From: Mycolicibacterium chubuense NBB4
GTDB taxonomy: Bacteria > Actinomycetota > Actinomycetes > Mycobacteriales > Mycobacteriaceae
Reading direction: 5' to 3'
Length of the DNA: 64,000 nt
Assembly: GCF_000266905.1 (NCBI RefSeq)
Contig: NC_018027.1
Location: 372,001 to 436,000, forward strand
The notes under the pieces were generated by a model, which saw only the letters and a list, made by a program, of their open reading frames with translations, was not told the origin of the DNA and searched no databases. The position numbers and the translations under genes were made by a program. Of the stretch, positions 36,302 to 44,913 are shown one piece after another; within the stretch, counting starts at the first letter, position 1; every line of letters begins with the position of its first letter.

Positions 36302-38824
36302 TCAGTGTGACGGCGCCAGTATGGCCCGCAGCATCGAGAGCATCTCCGAGCGCGATTCGGCGCCGAGGCGGCGCCGGATCCGGGCCACGTGATGTTCCAC
36401 CGTCTTCGCTGAAATGAACAGCTGGGCGCCGATGTCGCGATAGGGCATGCCCTGCAGAAGCAGTTCGCCGACCTCGCGCTCGCGGTCCGACAGCTGGGCG
36501 GCGGGCGCGGCGGCAGCGGCGGGCCGGGGCGCCGCGACGGCGCGCTCGGCGGCGGCCGGTGCGTCGGGCGGCGGCTCCGCGCTCGCGGCGGCCTGCTTGA
36601 GGTCGCGGGCCAGCTGCAGCATCGCCTGCGACACCCGAGCGTCGGAGGTCTGCAGTGCGGCCTGACCGGCCAGCCGGGTGGCATCGCCGGTGTGACCGAA
36701 CTGCGCGAGCGCCCGCGCCGCGGCGGTCACCTCGCCGACGTCGACGGCGTCGGCCAGCACGCGCAGCCACGTCCGGCCCGCCATGGCCAGGGCCTTGGCG
36801 AACGGGGAGTGCGGCGCAGCGGTGATCAGCGCCTGGCCGTGCGGGGCCACGGCTTCCGGGGAGTTGGCGAGGATGCCGGCGTGCACCCCGGCCCAGTGCA
36901 GGGGCACCGACCACAGCGCCGGGTCGCCGAGGCCGGCGAGCATCGCGAACGCCTCATCCAGCGTGTGCCGCAGCCGGTCCACCTGGCGCATACGCGCCGC
37001 CGCGACCCATAGTTCCCCGAGCGGCAGCAGCGCGAACAGGTCGACCGAGTACTCGGCCAGCACCTCCATCGCCGCATACCAGTGCTTCTGCATGGCACCG
37101 CTGTCGCCGCTGCGCCGCGCGATCCCGGTCTGCAGCGCGGTGGCCCACAGCGCGTCGCGCGCGTGCAGTGCGTGCTCGGCGCCGGCCGGGACCGCGGCGC
37201 CGGCGGCCTGCAGCTGGCCGTCCTGCAGGTGGGTCCAGCCGAGGAGCAGTCGGTGGCGGCGAGTGACGAAGATCGCATCGGCGGCGTCGGGTTCGTGGCG
37301 GACGGCGCGCCCGATGACGCCGCGGGCCCGGACCGGATCGCCGCCGTGCAGGGCGGCCAGCGTCACGAGCGCGGCGGCACTGTCGGGCATGACTCGCGAG
37401 GCGGCCTGGTCGGCGCCGAGCGACTGGCTGAGCTTGGCCACCGCGACGGCGTACGTGTTGTCGAGCGTGAGCACCAGCCCTTCGGTGAGGCTGCGGGCCG
37501 CCCGCGCCGTCGACGTCGGCGGTTCTGCGGTCTGCAGCTGCGCCGTCGACCGGGCCGCCGCGGCGTCACCGACGGCCAGCGCGGTGATCGTGGCCGCGGC
37601 ACCGAGCACGGCGTCGGGCGCCGGGCCGAGCCAGCCGAACAGGGCGTGGGCGTGCTCGGCGCTGCCGTCGTGCAGCGCGATGCTCGCCGCGATGCGGACC
37701 GCCGCCGCACGCTCAGCCGGCTCGGGCGAGGTGAGCAGCTCGTCGGTGAGCCGCGCTGCGGTGGCGCAGTCCCCGGTCAGCGCCAGCGCTTCGGCCAGGT
37801 GGGCGTCGGCAGCCGAGGCGCCCGCGTCGGCCGCGGCCCGGTAGAGCCGCGCGGCCCGGGCGGGATGCCCGAGGGTGCGCCCGGCGAGGTCGGTCAACGC
37901 GGTGGCGAGCCGTTCGTCGCGCAGGCCGTGTTCGGCCATCCGGAGCGCGAGATCGGCGGTCAGTGTTGAACGTTCCAGCTGGGAACACAGCAGCGACACC
38001 TCGACGTCGTGATGCCTCGCCGCGCCGACGATCTCGGCGGTGCTGTCGTGCACCACACGCACGAACCCGGCAGGGTGCGACGGTTCGATCAGCCCGCTGG
38101 CGCGCGCCCGGTCGACGCTGGCCAGCGCGGCCGGTGACGTCATCTGCAAGCCGGCGGCGACGTCGTCGGGTCCCAGTCCGACGCCCAGCGAGGACACCAG
38201 CAGCGTGTCGAGCAGCCGTTCCTCGAGGCGTCTCATCCGTTCGATGAGGGCGAACCGCGCCGCCTGGCGTACCGCGGTCGCGCCGTCGCCGGCCGCCCGG
38301 AGCGCGGGCCGCAGCAGAAACGGCAGCCCCGCGGTCGTCGATGTCAGGAGGCGGACCAGGTCGGGAGGAGCGGGCGCACCGATCGCCGCGGCCGCGGCGC
38401 GCGCCACCTCCACGGGGGCCAGCGGGCCCAGCGCCACGGCCGGGTTCTCCCGTTGCAGTGCGGTCCCCAGCGCGGCGAGCGCGGGGTAGTGCGACAGCGG
38501 TTCCGCGGCGATGACCACCGTCGCCGCCGGGTCGGCGACGAGTTCGGTGATGCGCTCCAGGTCGTCGGCGCCGAGCAGGTGCGCGTCGTCGACGACGAGC
38601 GTGGCGTCGTCGGGGTCTGCAGGCCGCGGCGGCCGTGACAGCACCGGACGCCCCGAGGCCCGCAGCGCCGCGCGGACAGCGGCGAGCGCGGTCGACTTAC
38701 CGGTTCCGATTCCGCCGGTGACCAGCAGTTTGACCGCCGCGCGGGGATCGGCCTCCACCGCGGCGACGGCTTCGCGGGCTGGCGGGGGAAGGTCCGTCGT
38801 TCGTTGCGGCGCCGGACTCGTCAT
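36302..38824 (-). CDS. iniR: IniR, STAND-type LuxR-family ATPase regulator of iniBAC
   Basis: The product is 840 residues. The N-terminal P-loop GGIGTGKST (37-45) and LVVDDAH (77-83) form an ATPase. A long helical repeat middle is typical of MalT/STAND regulators. A C-terminal LuxR helix-turn-helix covers about 778-840 (LSDREREVGELLLQGM...ISAKTVEHHVARIRRRLGA). From established work the orthologue Rv0339c (IniR) activates iniBAC under cell-envelope stress and responds to trehalose. Here the gene follows an Hsp70-like membrane protein by 7 bp on the same strand, a gene not present there in M. tuberculosis as I recall. Confidence 0.92.
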   Translation of the reverse strand: MTSPAPQRTTDLPPPAREAVAAVEADPRAAVKLLVTGGIGTGKSTALAAVRAALRASGRPVLSRPPRPADPDDATLVVDDAHLLGADDLERITELVADPAATVVIAAEPLSHYPALAALGTALQRENPAVALGPLAPVEVARAAAAAIGAPAPPDLVRLLTSTTAGLPFLLRPALRAAGDGATAVRQAARFALIERMRRLEERLLDTLLVSSLGVGLGPDDVAAGLQMTSPAALASVDRARASGLIEPSHPAGFVRVVHDSTAEIVGAARHHDVEVSLLCSQLERSTLTADLALRMAEHGLRDERLATALTDLAGRTLGHPARAARLYRAAADAGASAADAHLAEALALTGDCATAARLTDELLTSPEPAERAAAVRIAASIALHDGSAEHAHALFGWLGPAPDAVLGAAATITALAVGDAAAARSTAQLQTAEPPTSTARAARSLTEGLVLTLDNTYAVAVAKLSQSLGADQAASRVMPDSAAALVTLAALHGGDPVRARGVIGRAVRHEPDAADAIFVTRRHRLLLGWTHLQDGQLQAAGAAVPAGAEHALHARDALWATALQTGIARRSGDSGAMQKHWYAAMEVLAEYSVDLFALLPLGELWVAAARMRQVDRLRHTLDEAFAMLAGLGDPALWSVPLHWAGVHAGILANSPEAVAPHGQALITAAPHSPFAKALAMAGRTWLRVLADAVDVGEVTAAARALAQFGHTGDATRLAGQAALQTSDARVSQAMLQLARDLKQAAASAEPPPDAPAAAERAVAAPRPAAAAAPAAQLSDREREVGELLLQGMPYRDIGAQLFISAKTVEHHVARIRRRLGAESRSEMLSMLRAILAPSH

Positions 38825-38831
38825 CGGTCCG

Positions 38832-40649
38832 TCAGGCGCCGGGAACCGTGGTGATCACCGGCGGGTTCACCGTCGGGGTTTCCGGGGCCGGGGGGGTGGT
38901 GCGCGTGGGCCAGGTCCACCGGGACCTGGTGGTCGTCGGTGCCGTGGTGGTCGGCACCGTCGTGGTGGTCGTCGGCACCGTCGTGGTGACCGTCGTGGTC
39001 GTCGTCGGCGGCGTGGTCGTCGGTGCCGTGGTGGTGACCTCCGTCGTCGATTCCGGTGCGGACGACGGAGGAGGCGGTGGTGGCGGCGGTTGGCTGACGG
39101 TGGTGGTCGCGATCCCGTCGGGACCCATCGTGACGGTGGTGACGGGCGGGGGCAGCGGCGCCGCGGGCTCCGTGGGTGACGGCGTCGCGGTCTTGGTGAC
39201 CGGCGTCTGGCCGCTCTCGGCGCTGGTCAAGGTCACGACCAGACCGCCCGCGGCGAGCAGCGCCGCGGCGGCGGCCACACCGAACAGCACGGCCGGACGT
39301 TTGTACCAGGGCAGGGGCGCGAGGTCGTCGGGCTCTTGCCCGTCCCCACCCTCCCCGGGGCCGAAGGCCACCGCCGGGCGGGCGGCCGTGGCGCCGGCAT
39401 AGGCGCTCGGCGAGGTGTAGTCGTCGCCGGTGTAGGGGACCGGGTCCGCGTCCGCCGCGTCGTCCTGCGACCAGGCCAGAGCGCGGAAGGTGGCCGACGA
39501 CGCCCCGTCGTCGGCGGACTCGGTGGCGGCCAGTCCGGCAGCACCGGCAGCCCATGCCGCGGGTGCCATCGCGGTCGCCGCATCGGCGGCCGGGGCCATC
39601 CCGGTCGGCGCGTCCGCGGCCAGGCTCAGGTTGGCGACCAGCGCCGCGCCGGCGGCGACGTTGAGTGCGGACTCGGGGGTGGTGATCACGGGCGCGCGCA
39701 GCCGCTCCGAGAGTCGCTGGGTCACCAGCGGGATGGCCGCGCCACCGCCGACGGTGGCCACTGCCGACACGTCGGCGGCCGCGATGCCGTTGCGTTGCAG
39801 CGAGTCCTCGATGGCGCCGATCAGACCGCCGAGGGGAGCCGAGGTCAGTTGCTCCAGTTCGGGCCGGGTCACCCGGATGTCCGAACGGAAACCGGGCAGG
39901 TCGGCCGGCACGACGGTGGCCGTCTGCGACGACAACCGCTCCTTGGCCCTACGGCACTCGTCGCGCAGCCGGGCCAGCGAGCCGACGGCTGCGGTGCCCG
40001 CAGGGTCGGCGTCGTTGGCGTCCGCGATACCGGCCAGGACATGGTCGAGCAACGCCTGGTCGACGGCGTCGCCGGAGAATTCCTGGTAGCGGACGGTCTG
40101 CCCGATCGCGTCGAGGTTGGCTCCGGCATCGGCGAGCGTGATGCTCGTCCCGCTCCCACCGAGGTCGACCAGCATGACGACGCCGCGGTCGGGCAGGCCG
40201 GGCGCGGCCTGCAGGGCCGCCAGCGCGGCTCGGGAGTCGGGGATCAGCGCCGGGGGCACGCCGCCGGGCGCGAGGCCCGGTCGGTTGCGCAGCGCACCGC
40301 GCAGCGCGCCGATGGTGCCCGGTCCCCAGTGCGCGGGAACGGCGATGGCGACGGGCGAGCCGCCGCCGACCGTGCGCGCCATGGCGTCGAGGGCCTCGGC
40401 GAGGACCACCTCACCGCGGTGTGCGGACCCGTCCGCGGCCACCAGGGGAACAGGGTCTCCGACACGGTCGACGAAGCCGCTCAGCACGAGCCCGCCCTCG
40501 TGCCGGGTCTGGGTCTCGCTGGGCAGCCCGACTTCCGCGGGACGGTCGGGGAAGACGGTGAGGAGGGAACGCCGAATGACCGGGGCCTGGCCCACTCGGG
40601 CCGCCACCAGGTTCGTCATCCCGATCGACAACCCGAGGGGTTCGGTCAT
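38832..40649 (-). CDS. Hsp70-like (degenerate ATPase) membrane protein with Thr/Pro-rich tail
   Basis: The product is 605 residues from the ATG at 40649, which has AGGAGAG about 8-10 nt upstream. Residues 1-340 look like an Hsp70 nucleotide-binding domain: GLSIGMTNLVAA is phosphate-1, MLVDLGGSGTSITLADAG phosphate-2, and AVATVGGGAAIPLVTQRLSE the adenosine loop. The phosphate-1 Asp of DnaK (GIDLGTTNS) is Ser here, so ATP hydrolysis is doubtful. There is no substrate-binding domain. Instead a PWYKRP motif leads into one membrane helix (about 452-475) and a Thr/Pro-rich tail to the end. It lies 7 bp before iniR, so the two are probably co-transcribed. Confidence 0.85.
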   Translation of the reverse strand: MTEPLGLSIGMTNLVAARVGQAPVIRRSLLTVFPDRPAEVGLPSETQTRHEGGLVLSGFVDRVGDPVPLVAADGSAHRGEVVLAEALDAMARTVGGGSPVAIAVPAHWGPGTIGALRGALRNRPGLAPGGVPPALIPDSRAALAALQAAPGLPDRGVVMLVDLGGSGTSITLADAGANLDAIGQTVRYQEFSGDAVDQALLDHVLAGIADANDADPAGTAAVGSLARLRDECRRAKERLSSQTATVVPADLPGFRSDIRVTRPELEQLTSAPLGGLIGAIEDSLQRNGIAAADVSAVATVGGGAAIPLVTQRLSERLRAPVITTPESALNVAAGAALVANLSLAADAPTGMAPAADAATAMAPAAWAAGAAGLAATESADDGASSATFRALAWSQDDAADADPVPYTGDDYTSPSAYAGATAARPAVAFGPGEGGDGQEPDDLAPLPWYKRPAVLFGVAAAAALLAAGGLVVTLTSAESGQTPVTKTATPSPTEPAAPLPPPVTTVTMGPDGIATTTVSQPPPPPPPPSSAPESTTEVTTTAPTTTPPTTTTTVTTTVPTTTTTVPTTTAPTTTRSRWTWPTRTTPPAPETPTVNPPVITTVPGA

Positions 40650-40716
40650 GCTGGTATCTCTCCTGTCTCGACCGCCCACCACCTTAACGGCAGATCACCC
40701 AGGGCCGGCGAAGCAT

Positions 40717-40755
40717 CCCCTAGTGTTTCGAATCCCCTAATGGGCCACCCCCTAA
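40717..40755. promoter_or_regulatory. three CCCCTAA/G boxes between the Hsp70-like and IniB-like genes
   Basis: CCCCTAG lies at 40717-40723, CCCCTAA at 40734-40740 and again at 40749-40755, spaced 15-17 bp. They sit in the divergent promoter region and recur before iniB. This is a candidate IniR or other activator site; no published box is claimed. Confidence 0.4.
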
Positions 40756-40861
40756 CGGCGATGGCGCCGGGGTGGGAAAACACACCGATCCCGTGCGGCG
40801 GATGAGCGCTTAGCATCGACATCAGTTGACGTGGCTGCCGATACAGGGGAGAAGGTGCGAG

Positions 40862-41422
40862 ATGGCGAACCCGCTGCTCGACTTCGTGATGTCGGTGGTG
40901 CACGATCCCGACGTCGCCGCGCGGTACGCCGCCGACCCGGCCCAGGCCATCGCCGATGCTCATCTCACCGGCGTGACCAGCGCCGACGTCGCGAGCCTGA
41001 TCCCGGTGGTGTCCGATTCATTGCCGATGGCCACATCCTCGCAGTCCTCGCACTCCTCGCAGCCCGCGCACACGCTGGACCACTTCGGGGCCGGGCCCGC
41101 GGCCAATGTGTGGGCCAGCGGTGCGGCGACCGCGGCCTTCGATGCCTTCGACGACCATGTCCCGGCCGCGGGTGTCATCGACCCCCATATCGACACCCAC
41201 CCCGTCGTCACCGACATCGACGACCACGCGCTCGCCGGCCCGGACCTTTCGGCGGCCCCCGAGCTCGTCGACCACGGGGTATCGCTGCAGTTCGACGAGC
41301 CGGTGATCCCGGACGCGGTCTCCACCGACCATGCTGTCCCCGGACTCGTGGACGACTGGACCCACACGGGGGCCGACACCCACCCGGCCGACCACGTCCC
41401 GGGCTTCGACATCTTCGACTGA
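40862..41422 (+). CDS. IniB-like protein (Rv0340 position) with acidic, His-rich tail
   Basis: The product is 186 residues from the ATG at 40862, with GGGGAGAAGG upstream. The first ~55 residues (NPLLDFVMSVVHDPDVAARYAADP...VTSADVASL) align with the IniB head at 41723 in length and key residues. The remainder is unstructured and dense in Asp, His, Ser and Pro (DDHVPAAGVIDPHIDTHPV), ending in VPGFDIFD. It takes the position of Rv0340 upstream of iniB. The tail could chelate divalent metal. No enzymatic function is apparent. Confidence 0.75.
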   Translation: MANPLLDFVMSVVHDPDVAARYAADPAQAIADAHLTGVTSADVASLIPVVSDSLPMATSSQSSHSSQPAHTLDHFGAGPAANVWASGAATAAFDAFDDHVPAAGVIDPHIDTHPVVTDIDDHALAGPDLSAAPELVDHGVSLQFDEPVIPDAVSTDHAVPGLVDDWTHTGADTHPADHVPGFDIFD

Positions 41423-41445
41423 CCCCACCCGCCTTTCGGCCCACG

Positions 41446-41478
41446 CCCGCGCCCACCCTCTCGGTCGGCGCGGGTTTT
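41446..41478 (+). terminator. intrinsic terminator after the IniB-like gene
   Basis: CCCGCGCC (41446-41453) pairs with GGCGCGGG (41467-41474), followed by TTTT. It separates the upstream transcript from the iniB promoter. Confidence 0.7.
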
Positions 41479-41722
41479 GGCGTGTGAGCTGGGGGAATAT
41501 GCCAGCTTCCCGCACCCTCCCCCCGCGCCCCCGGCAGATCCCCTAACCCCCTAACCTATGAGGGCCTCGAGCCCTAGGTGGAGGAGCGCTGGAAGGGGTC
41601 CGCGCCCCGTTTCCCGGGGTTCTCCGGCTCCATAACGTGGTGTCCAGATCGCCGGGAGGCCCGGCGAGAAACCTCCCCGGTGGGACCGCCAGGGTCCAGG
41701 GAAGAACGAGAAAGGCACTTCG
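41479..41722 (+). promoter_or_regulatory. iniB promoter region with CCCCTAA boxes and an inverted repeat
   Basis: About 240 non-coding bases before iniB. CCCCTAA occurs at 41540-41546 and 41548-41554 in tandem, echoing the boxes at 40717-40755. AGCTGG (41487-41492) and CCAGCT (41502-41507) form an inverted repeat. The iniB Shine-Dalgarno GAACGAGAAAGG lies just before the ATG at 41723. I cannot place a -10 box with confidence. Confidence 0.45.
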
Positions 41723-42904
41723 ATGACGACACTGATCGACTTCATCCTCGACCTGTTCCGCAGCCCGGCATCGGCGGCGTCCTTCGTCGTCGACCCCGAC
41801 GGCGCGTTGCGCGAGGCCGGCCTGCCGAACGTGACGGCTGCGCAGCTGGCTTCGGTGGCGGCGACGGCCGCACCGGCCGGATACGCGCTGGGCGGCGGTG
41901 ACCCGATCGTCGGCCTGCAGCGTGCGGTCGCCGACCACCACCAGCTCGCCTCCAACTTCGCGTCGCCGTTCTCGCCGCAGACGTCGTGGGCCCCGACCTG
42001 GGCCCCGTCGCCGACCTTCGCGCCCGAGACCAACACCGACCTGCTCAGCGGCAACCACGTGCCCGTCGCCAGCCCGGTCCAGGACGCCGGCGCGAACGCC
42101 CAGAACGGCGCCTTCAACCTCGGGTTCGGTGACATCACCCTCGGCAACAAGACCAGCAACACCGCCACCGGCCACGGCGTGGTTGTCGCGGGCGACGCCC
42201 ACGGCGACATCGTCAGCGGTGACGGCGCCGCCCTCGGCGACGGCAACACGATGACCAACGGTGACATCCTGACCGGCTCCAACTCCAACGTGGTCGCCGG
42301 CAGGGGTAACTCGCTCGAGGACAAGTCGCAGCACGCCGGTGGCGACCTCGTCAGTGGCAACCACGCCCCGGTGCTCAACCACGTCGACACCAGCGGAGGC
42401 AACGGTGGCGGCGCGGCCGGTGGCGACAGCCTCATCGGCATCGGCAGCGGCAACGCCGCGGGCGGTGCCGGCGGCCACGGCGGCGGGATCGTCATCGCCG
42501 ACAACGGCGTCAACAGCGGCACCCAGATCGACGGCAACTACGGCAGTGACAACGTGTCGAAGACCAGCGACAACCACTCGGTGGACGCCTCGGTGCAGAC
42601 GGACACCACCACCTCGACCGAGAGCTCGGTCGACAACCACTCGTCGCACCTCGAGTCGAACATCGGCTCCGGCAACGACACGGCCATCGGCTCCGGCAAC
42701 GACACGGCCATCGGCTCGGGCAACGAGAGCCACACCGATCTGTTCTCCGGGAACACCACCCACACCGGTCTGTTCTCCGGGAACGAGAGCCACACCGGGC
42801 TGTTCTCGGGCAACGAGACGGGCCTGTCGCACCAGACCGACATCGCGTCGCACAACACCGATGTGGCATCGCACAACGCCACCGCGGACCTGGGCGGTTT
42901 CTGA
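41723..42904 (+). CDS. iniB: IniB, isoniazid-inducible Gly/Asn/Ser-rich envelope-stress protein
   Basis: The product is 393 residues. The conserved head is TLIDFILDLFRSPASAASFVV. A long low-complexity body rich in Gly, Asn, Asp, Ser and Thr follows, with GSGN and SGN repeats near the C-terminus (GSGNDTAIGSGN, SGNESHTGLF in tandem). It is the first gene of iniBAC, induced by cell-wall inhibitors in M. tuberculosis. The body resembles repeat stalks or adhesin-like beta-solenoids. No signal peptide is visible, so export, if any, is by another route. M. tuberculosis IniB is longer and more Gly-Ala rich. Confidence 0.88.
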   Translation: MTTLIDFILDLFRSPASAASFVVDPDGALREAGLPNVTAAQLASVAATAAPAGYALGGGDPIVGLQRAVADHHQLASNFASPFSPQTSWAPTWAPSPTFAPETNTDLLSGNHVPVASPVQDAGANAQNGAFNLGFGDITLGNKTSNTATGHGVVVAGDAHGDIVSGDGAALGDGNTMTNGDILTGSNSNVVAGRGNSLEDKSQHAGGDLVSGNHAPVLNHVDTSGGNGGGAAGGDSLIGIGSGNAAGGAGGHGGGIVIADNGVNSGTQIDGNYGSDNVSKTSDNHSVDASVQTDTTTSTESSVDNHSSHLESNIGSGNDTAIGSGNDTAIGSGNESHTDLFSGNTTHTGLFSGNESHTGLFSGNETGLSHQTDIASHNTDVASHNATADLGGF

Positions 42905-42928
42905 CGCCGGTCGCACGAATGAGTCGTT

Positions 42929-42961
42929 CACCGGCGGGGACCGTGATGGTCCCCGCCGGTG
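42929..42961 (+). terminator. perfect 14-bp hairpin between iniB and iniA
   Basis: CACCGGCGGGGACC (42929-42942), loop GTGAT, GGTCCCCGCCGGTG (42948-42961). There is no T-run. It may terminate part of the iniB transcript, or stabilise mRNA ends, and so set iniB above iniA and iniC. Confidence 0.65.
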
Positions 42962-42999
42962 ACGCACGTTTACCGTGAATCCACCGGACGGAGGGCACC

Positions 43000-44865
43000 A
43001 TGACGCAAGCGACCGACCCGTCGAGGGCCACGCGTGACACGCACCGGGTAGTCGTCGAGCTCATCGAGCACACCAGCTCGATCGCCGCGAGCCAGGACCG
43101 GGGCGACCTGGTGGCCCGGCTCGCACGCGCCAAACAGCGCATCAGCGACCCGCAGATCCGGGTCGTCATCGCCGGCCAGCTCAAGCAGGGAAAGAGTCAG
43201 TTGCTCAATTCCCTGCTCAACATGCCGGTGGCCCGGGTGGGCGACGACGAGTCGACGGTGCTGGCCACCGTCGTGTCCTACGGCGAGCAGGCGTCGGCGC
43301 GATTGGTGGTGGCCCGGCCCGACGGCGAGGAACCCGAACTGATCGACATCCCCGTCGACGAGCTCCGCAACGATCTGCGGCGCGCTCCGCAGGCCCGCGG
43401 CCGTGAGGTCCTGCGGGTGGAGGTGACCGCGCCCAGCCCGTTGCTCAAGGGCGGGCTGGTGTTCGTCGACACCCCCGGCGTCGGCGGGCACGGCCAGCCG
43501 CACCTGTCGGCAACGCTGGGCCTGCTGCCCGACGCCGACGCGATGATCATGACCAGCGACACCAGCCAGGAATTCACCGAACCCGAGATGCAGTTCATCC
43601 GCCAGGCCCTCGAGATCTGCCCGGTCGCCGTCGTCGCGGCCACCAAAACGGATCTGTACCCGCACTGGCGGCAGGTCGTCGACGTCAACGCCGAGCACCT
43701 GCGCCGCGCGGGCATCACGACGCCGATGATCCCGGTGTCCTCGACGCTGCGCAGCCACGCGGTGCAGCTCAACGACAAGGAACTCAACGAGGAGTCGAAT
43801 TTCCCGGCCATCGTGCGGTTCCTGTCCGAGGACGTGCTCGCGCCGCACAACGACCGGGTGCGCGATCAGGTCGTTGGTGAGATTCGTTCGGCGGCGGAGC
43901 ATTTGATGCTCGCGGTGATGTCGGAGCTGTCGGCTCTCGACGACCCGCAGGCACGTGAGGCCCTCACCGCCGACCTGGAACGGCGCAAGCAGGAGGCCCA
44001 GGACGCACTGCAGCAGACCGCGCTGTGGCAGCAGGTGCTCAACGACGGCATCGCCGACCTGACCGCCGACGTCGACCACGACCTGCGGCAGCGGTTCCGC
44101 ACCATCACGTTCCACACCGAGCGGGTCATCGACACCGGCGACCCCACCCTGCACTGGGCGGAGATCGGGGCCGAACTCGAGGACGCGGTCGCGACCGCGG
44201 TCGGCGACAACTTCGTCTGGGCCTATCAGCGGGCCGAGGCGCTGGCGGCCGAGGTGGCACGCACCTTCTCCGAGGCCGGGCTGGACGCGGTGCGCATGCC
44301 GGTGATCGACGCCCGCGAGATGGGTGCCGAGTTCGGCGAGTTCAAATCCCTCGCCCAGCTCGAGGCCAAGCCGATCAAGGCCGGCCACAAGATCGTCACC
44401 GGGATGCGCGGCTCCTACGGCGGCGTGCTGATGTTCGGCATGCTGACGTCGTTCGCGGGGCTCGGCATGTTCAACCCACTGTCGCTGGGCGCCGGACTCG
44501 TGCTGGGCCGCAAGGCCTACAAGGAGGACATGGAGAACCGGATGCTGCGGGTGCGCAACGAGGCGAAGACCAACGTGCGCCGCTTCGTCGACGACGTCGC
44601 GTTCGTCGTCGGCAAGGAGTCCCGGGACCGGCTCAAGGCCATCCAGCGTCAGCTACGCGACCACTACCGCGAGATCGCCAACCAGACGACCCGCTCGCTC
44701 AACGAGTCACTGCAGGCCACGCTCGCCGCCGCCAAAGTTCAGGAGTCCGAGCGCAGCACCCGGGTCAAGGAGCTCGAGCGGCAGCGCAACATCCTCCGGC
44801 AGGTGATCGAGCACGCCGAGAAGCTGGCCGGTCCGGTGGGGTCTCTAAGCTCGAGAGGTCAATAG
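43000..44865 (+). CDS. iniA: IniA, bacterial dynamin-like GTPase
   Basis: The product is 621 residues. GTPase motifs: G1 GQLKQGKS (59-66), G3 DTPG (157-160), G4 TKTD (215-218). Between about residues 470 and 505 a hydrophobic stretch (YGGVLMFGMLTSFAGLGMF) forms the membrane-inserting loop of the paddle. The flanks are long helical stalk regions rich in Arg and Glu. M. tuberculosis IniA is a membrane-remodelling, fission-capable dynamin-like protein linked to isoniazid and ethambutol tolerance. It is encoded 18 bp or so after the intergenic hairpin and just before iniC. Confidence 0.95.
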   Translation: MTQATDPSRATRDTHRVVVELIEHTSSIAASQDRGDLVARLARAKQRISDPQIRVVIAGQLKQGKSQLLNSLLNMPVARVGDDESTVLATVVSYGEQASARLVVARPDGEEPELIDIPVDELRNDLRRAPQARGREVLRVEVTAPSPLLKGGLVFVDTPGVGGHGQPHLSATLGLLPDADAMIMTSDTSQEFTEPEMQFIRQALEICPVAVVAATKTDLYPHWRQVVDVNAEHLRRAGITTPMIPVSSTLRSHAVQLNDKELNEESNFPAIVRFLSEDVLAPHNDRVRDQVVGEIRSAAEHLMLAVMSELSALDDPQAREALTADLERRKQEAQDALQQTALWQQVLNDGIADLTADVDHDLRQRFRTITFHTERVIDTGDPTLHWAEIGAELEDAVATAVGDNFVWAYQRAEALAAEVARTFSEAGLDAVRMPVIDAREMGAEFGEFKSLAQLEAKPIKAGHKIVTGMRGSYGGVLMFGMLTSFAGLGMFNPLSLGAGLVLGRKAYKEDMENRMLRVRNEAKTNVRRFVDDVAFVVGKESRDRLKAIQRQLRDHYREIANQTTRSLNESLQATLAAAKVQESERSTRVKELERQRNILRQVIEHAEKLAGPVGSLSSRGQ

Positions 44866-44913
44866 TCGGGCCATCGAGACGGAACTGGGCGGACCCTGAG
44901 CACAAGCGAGCAG

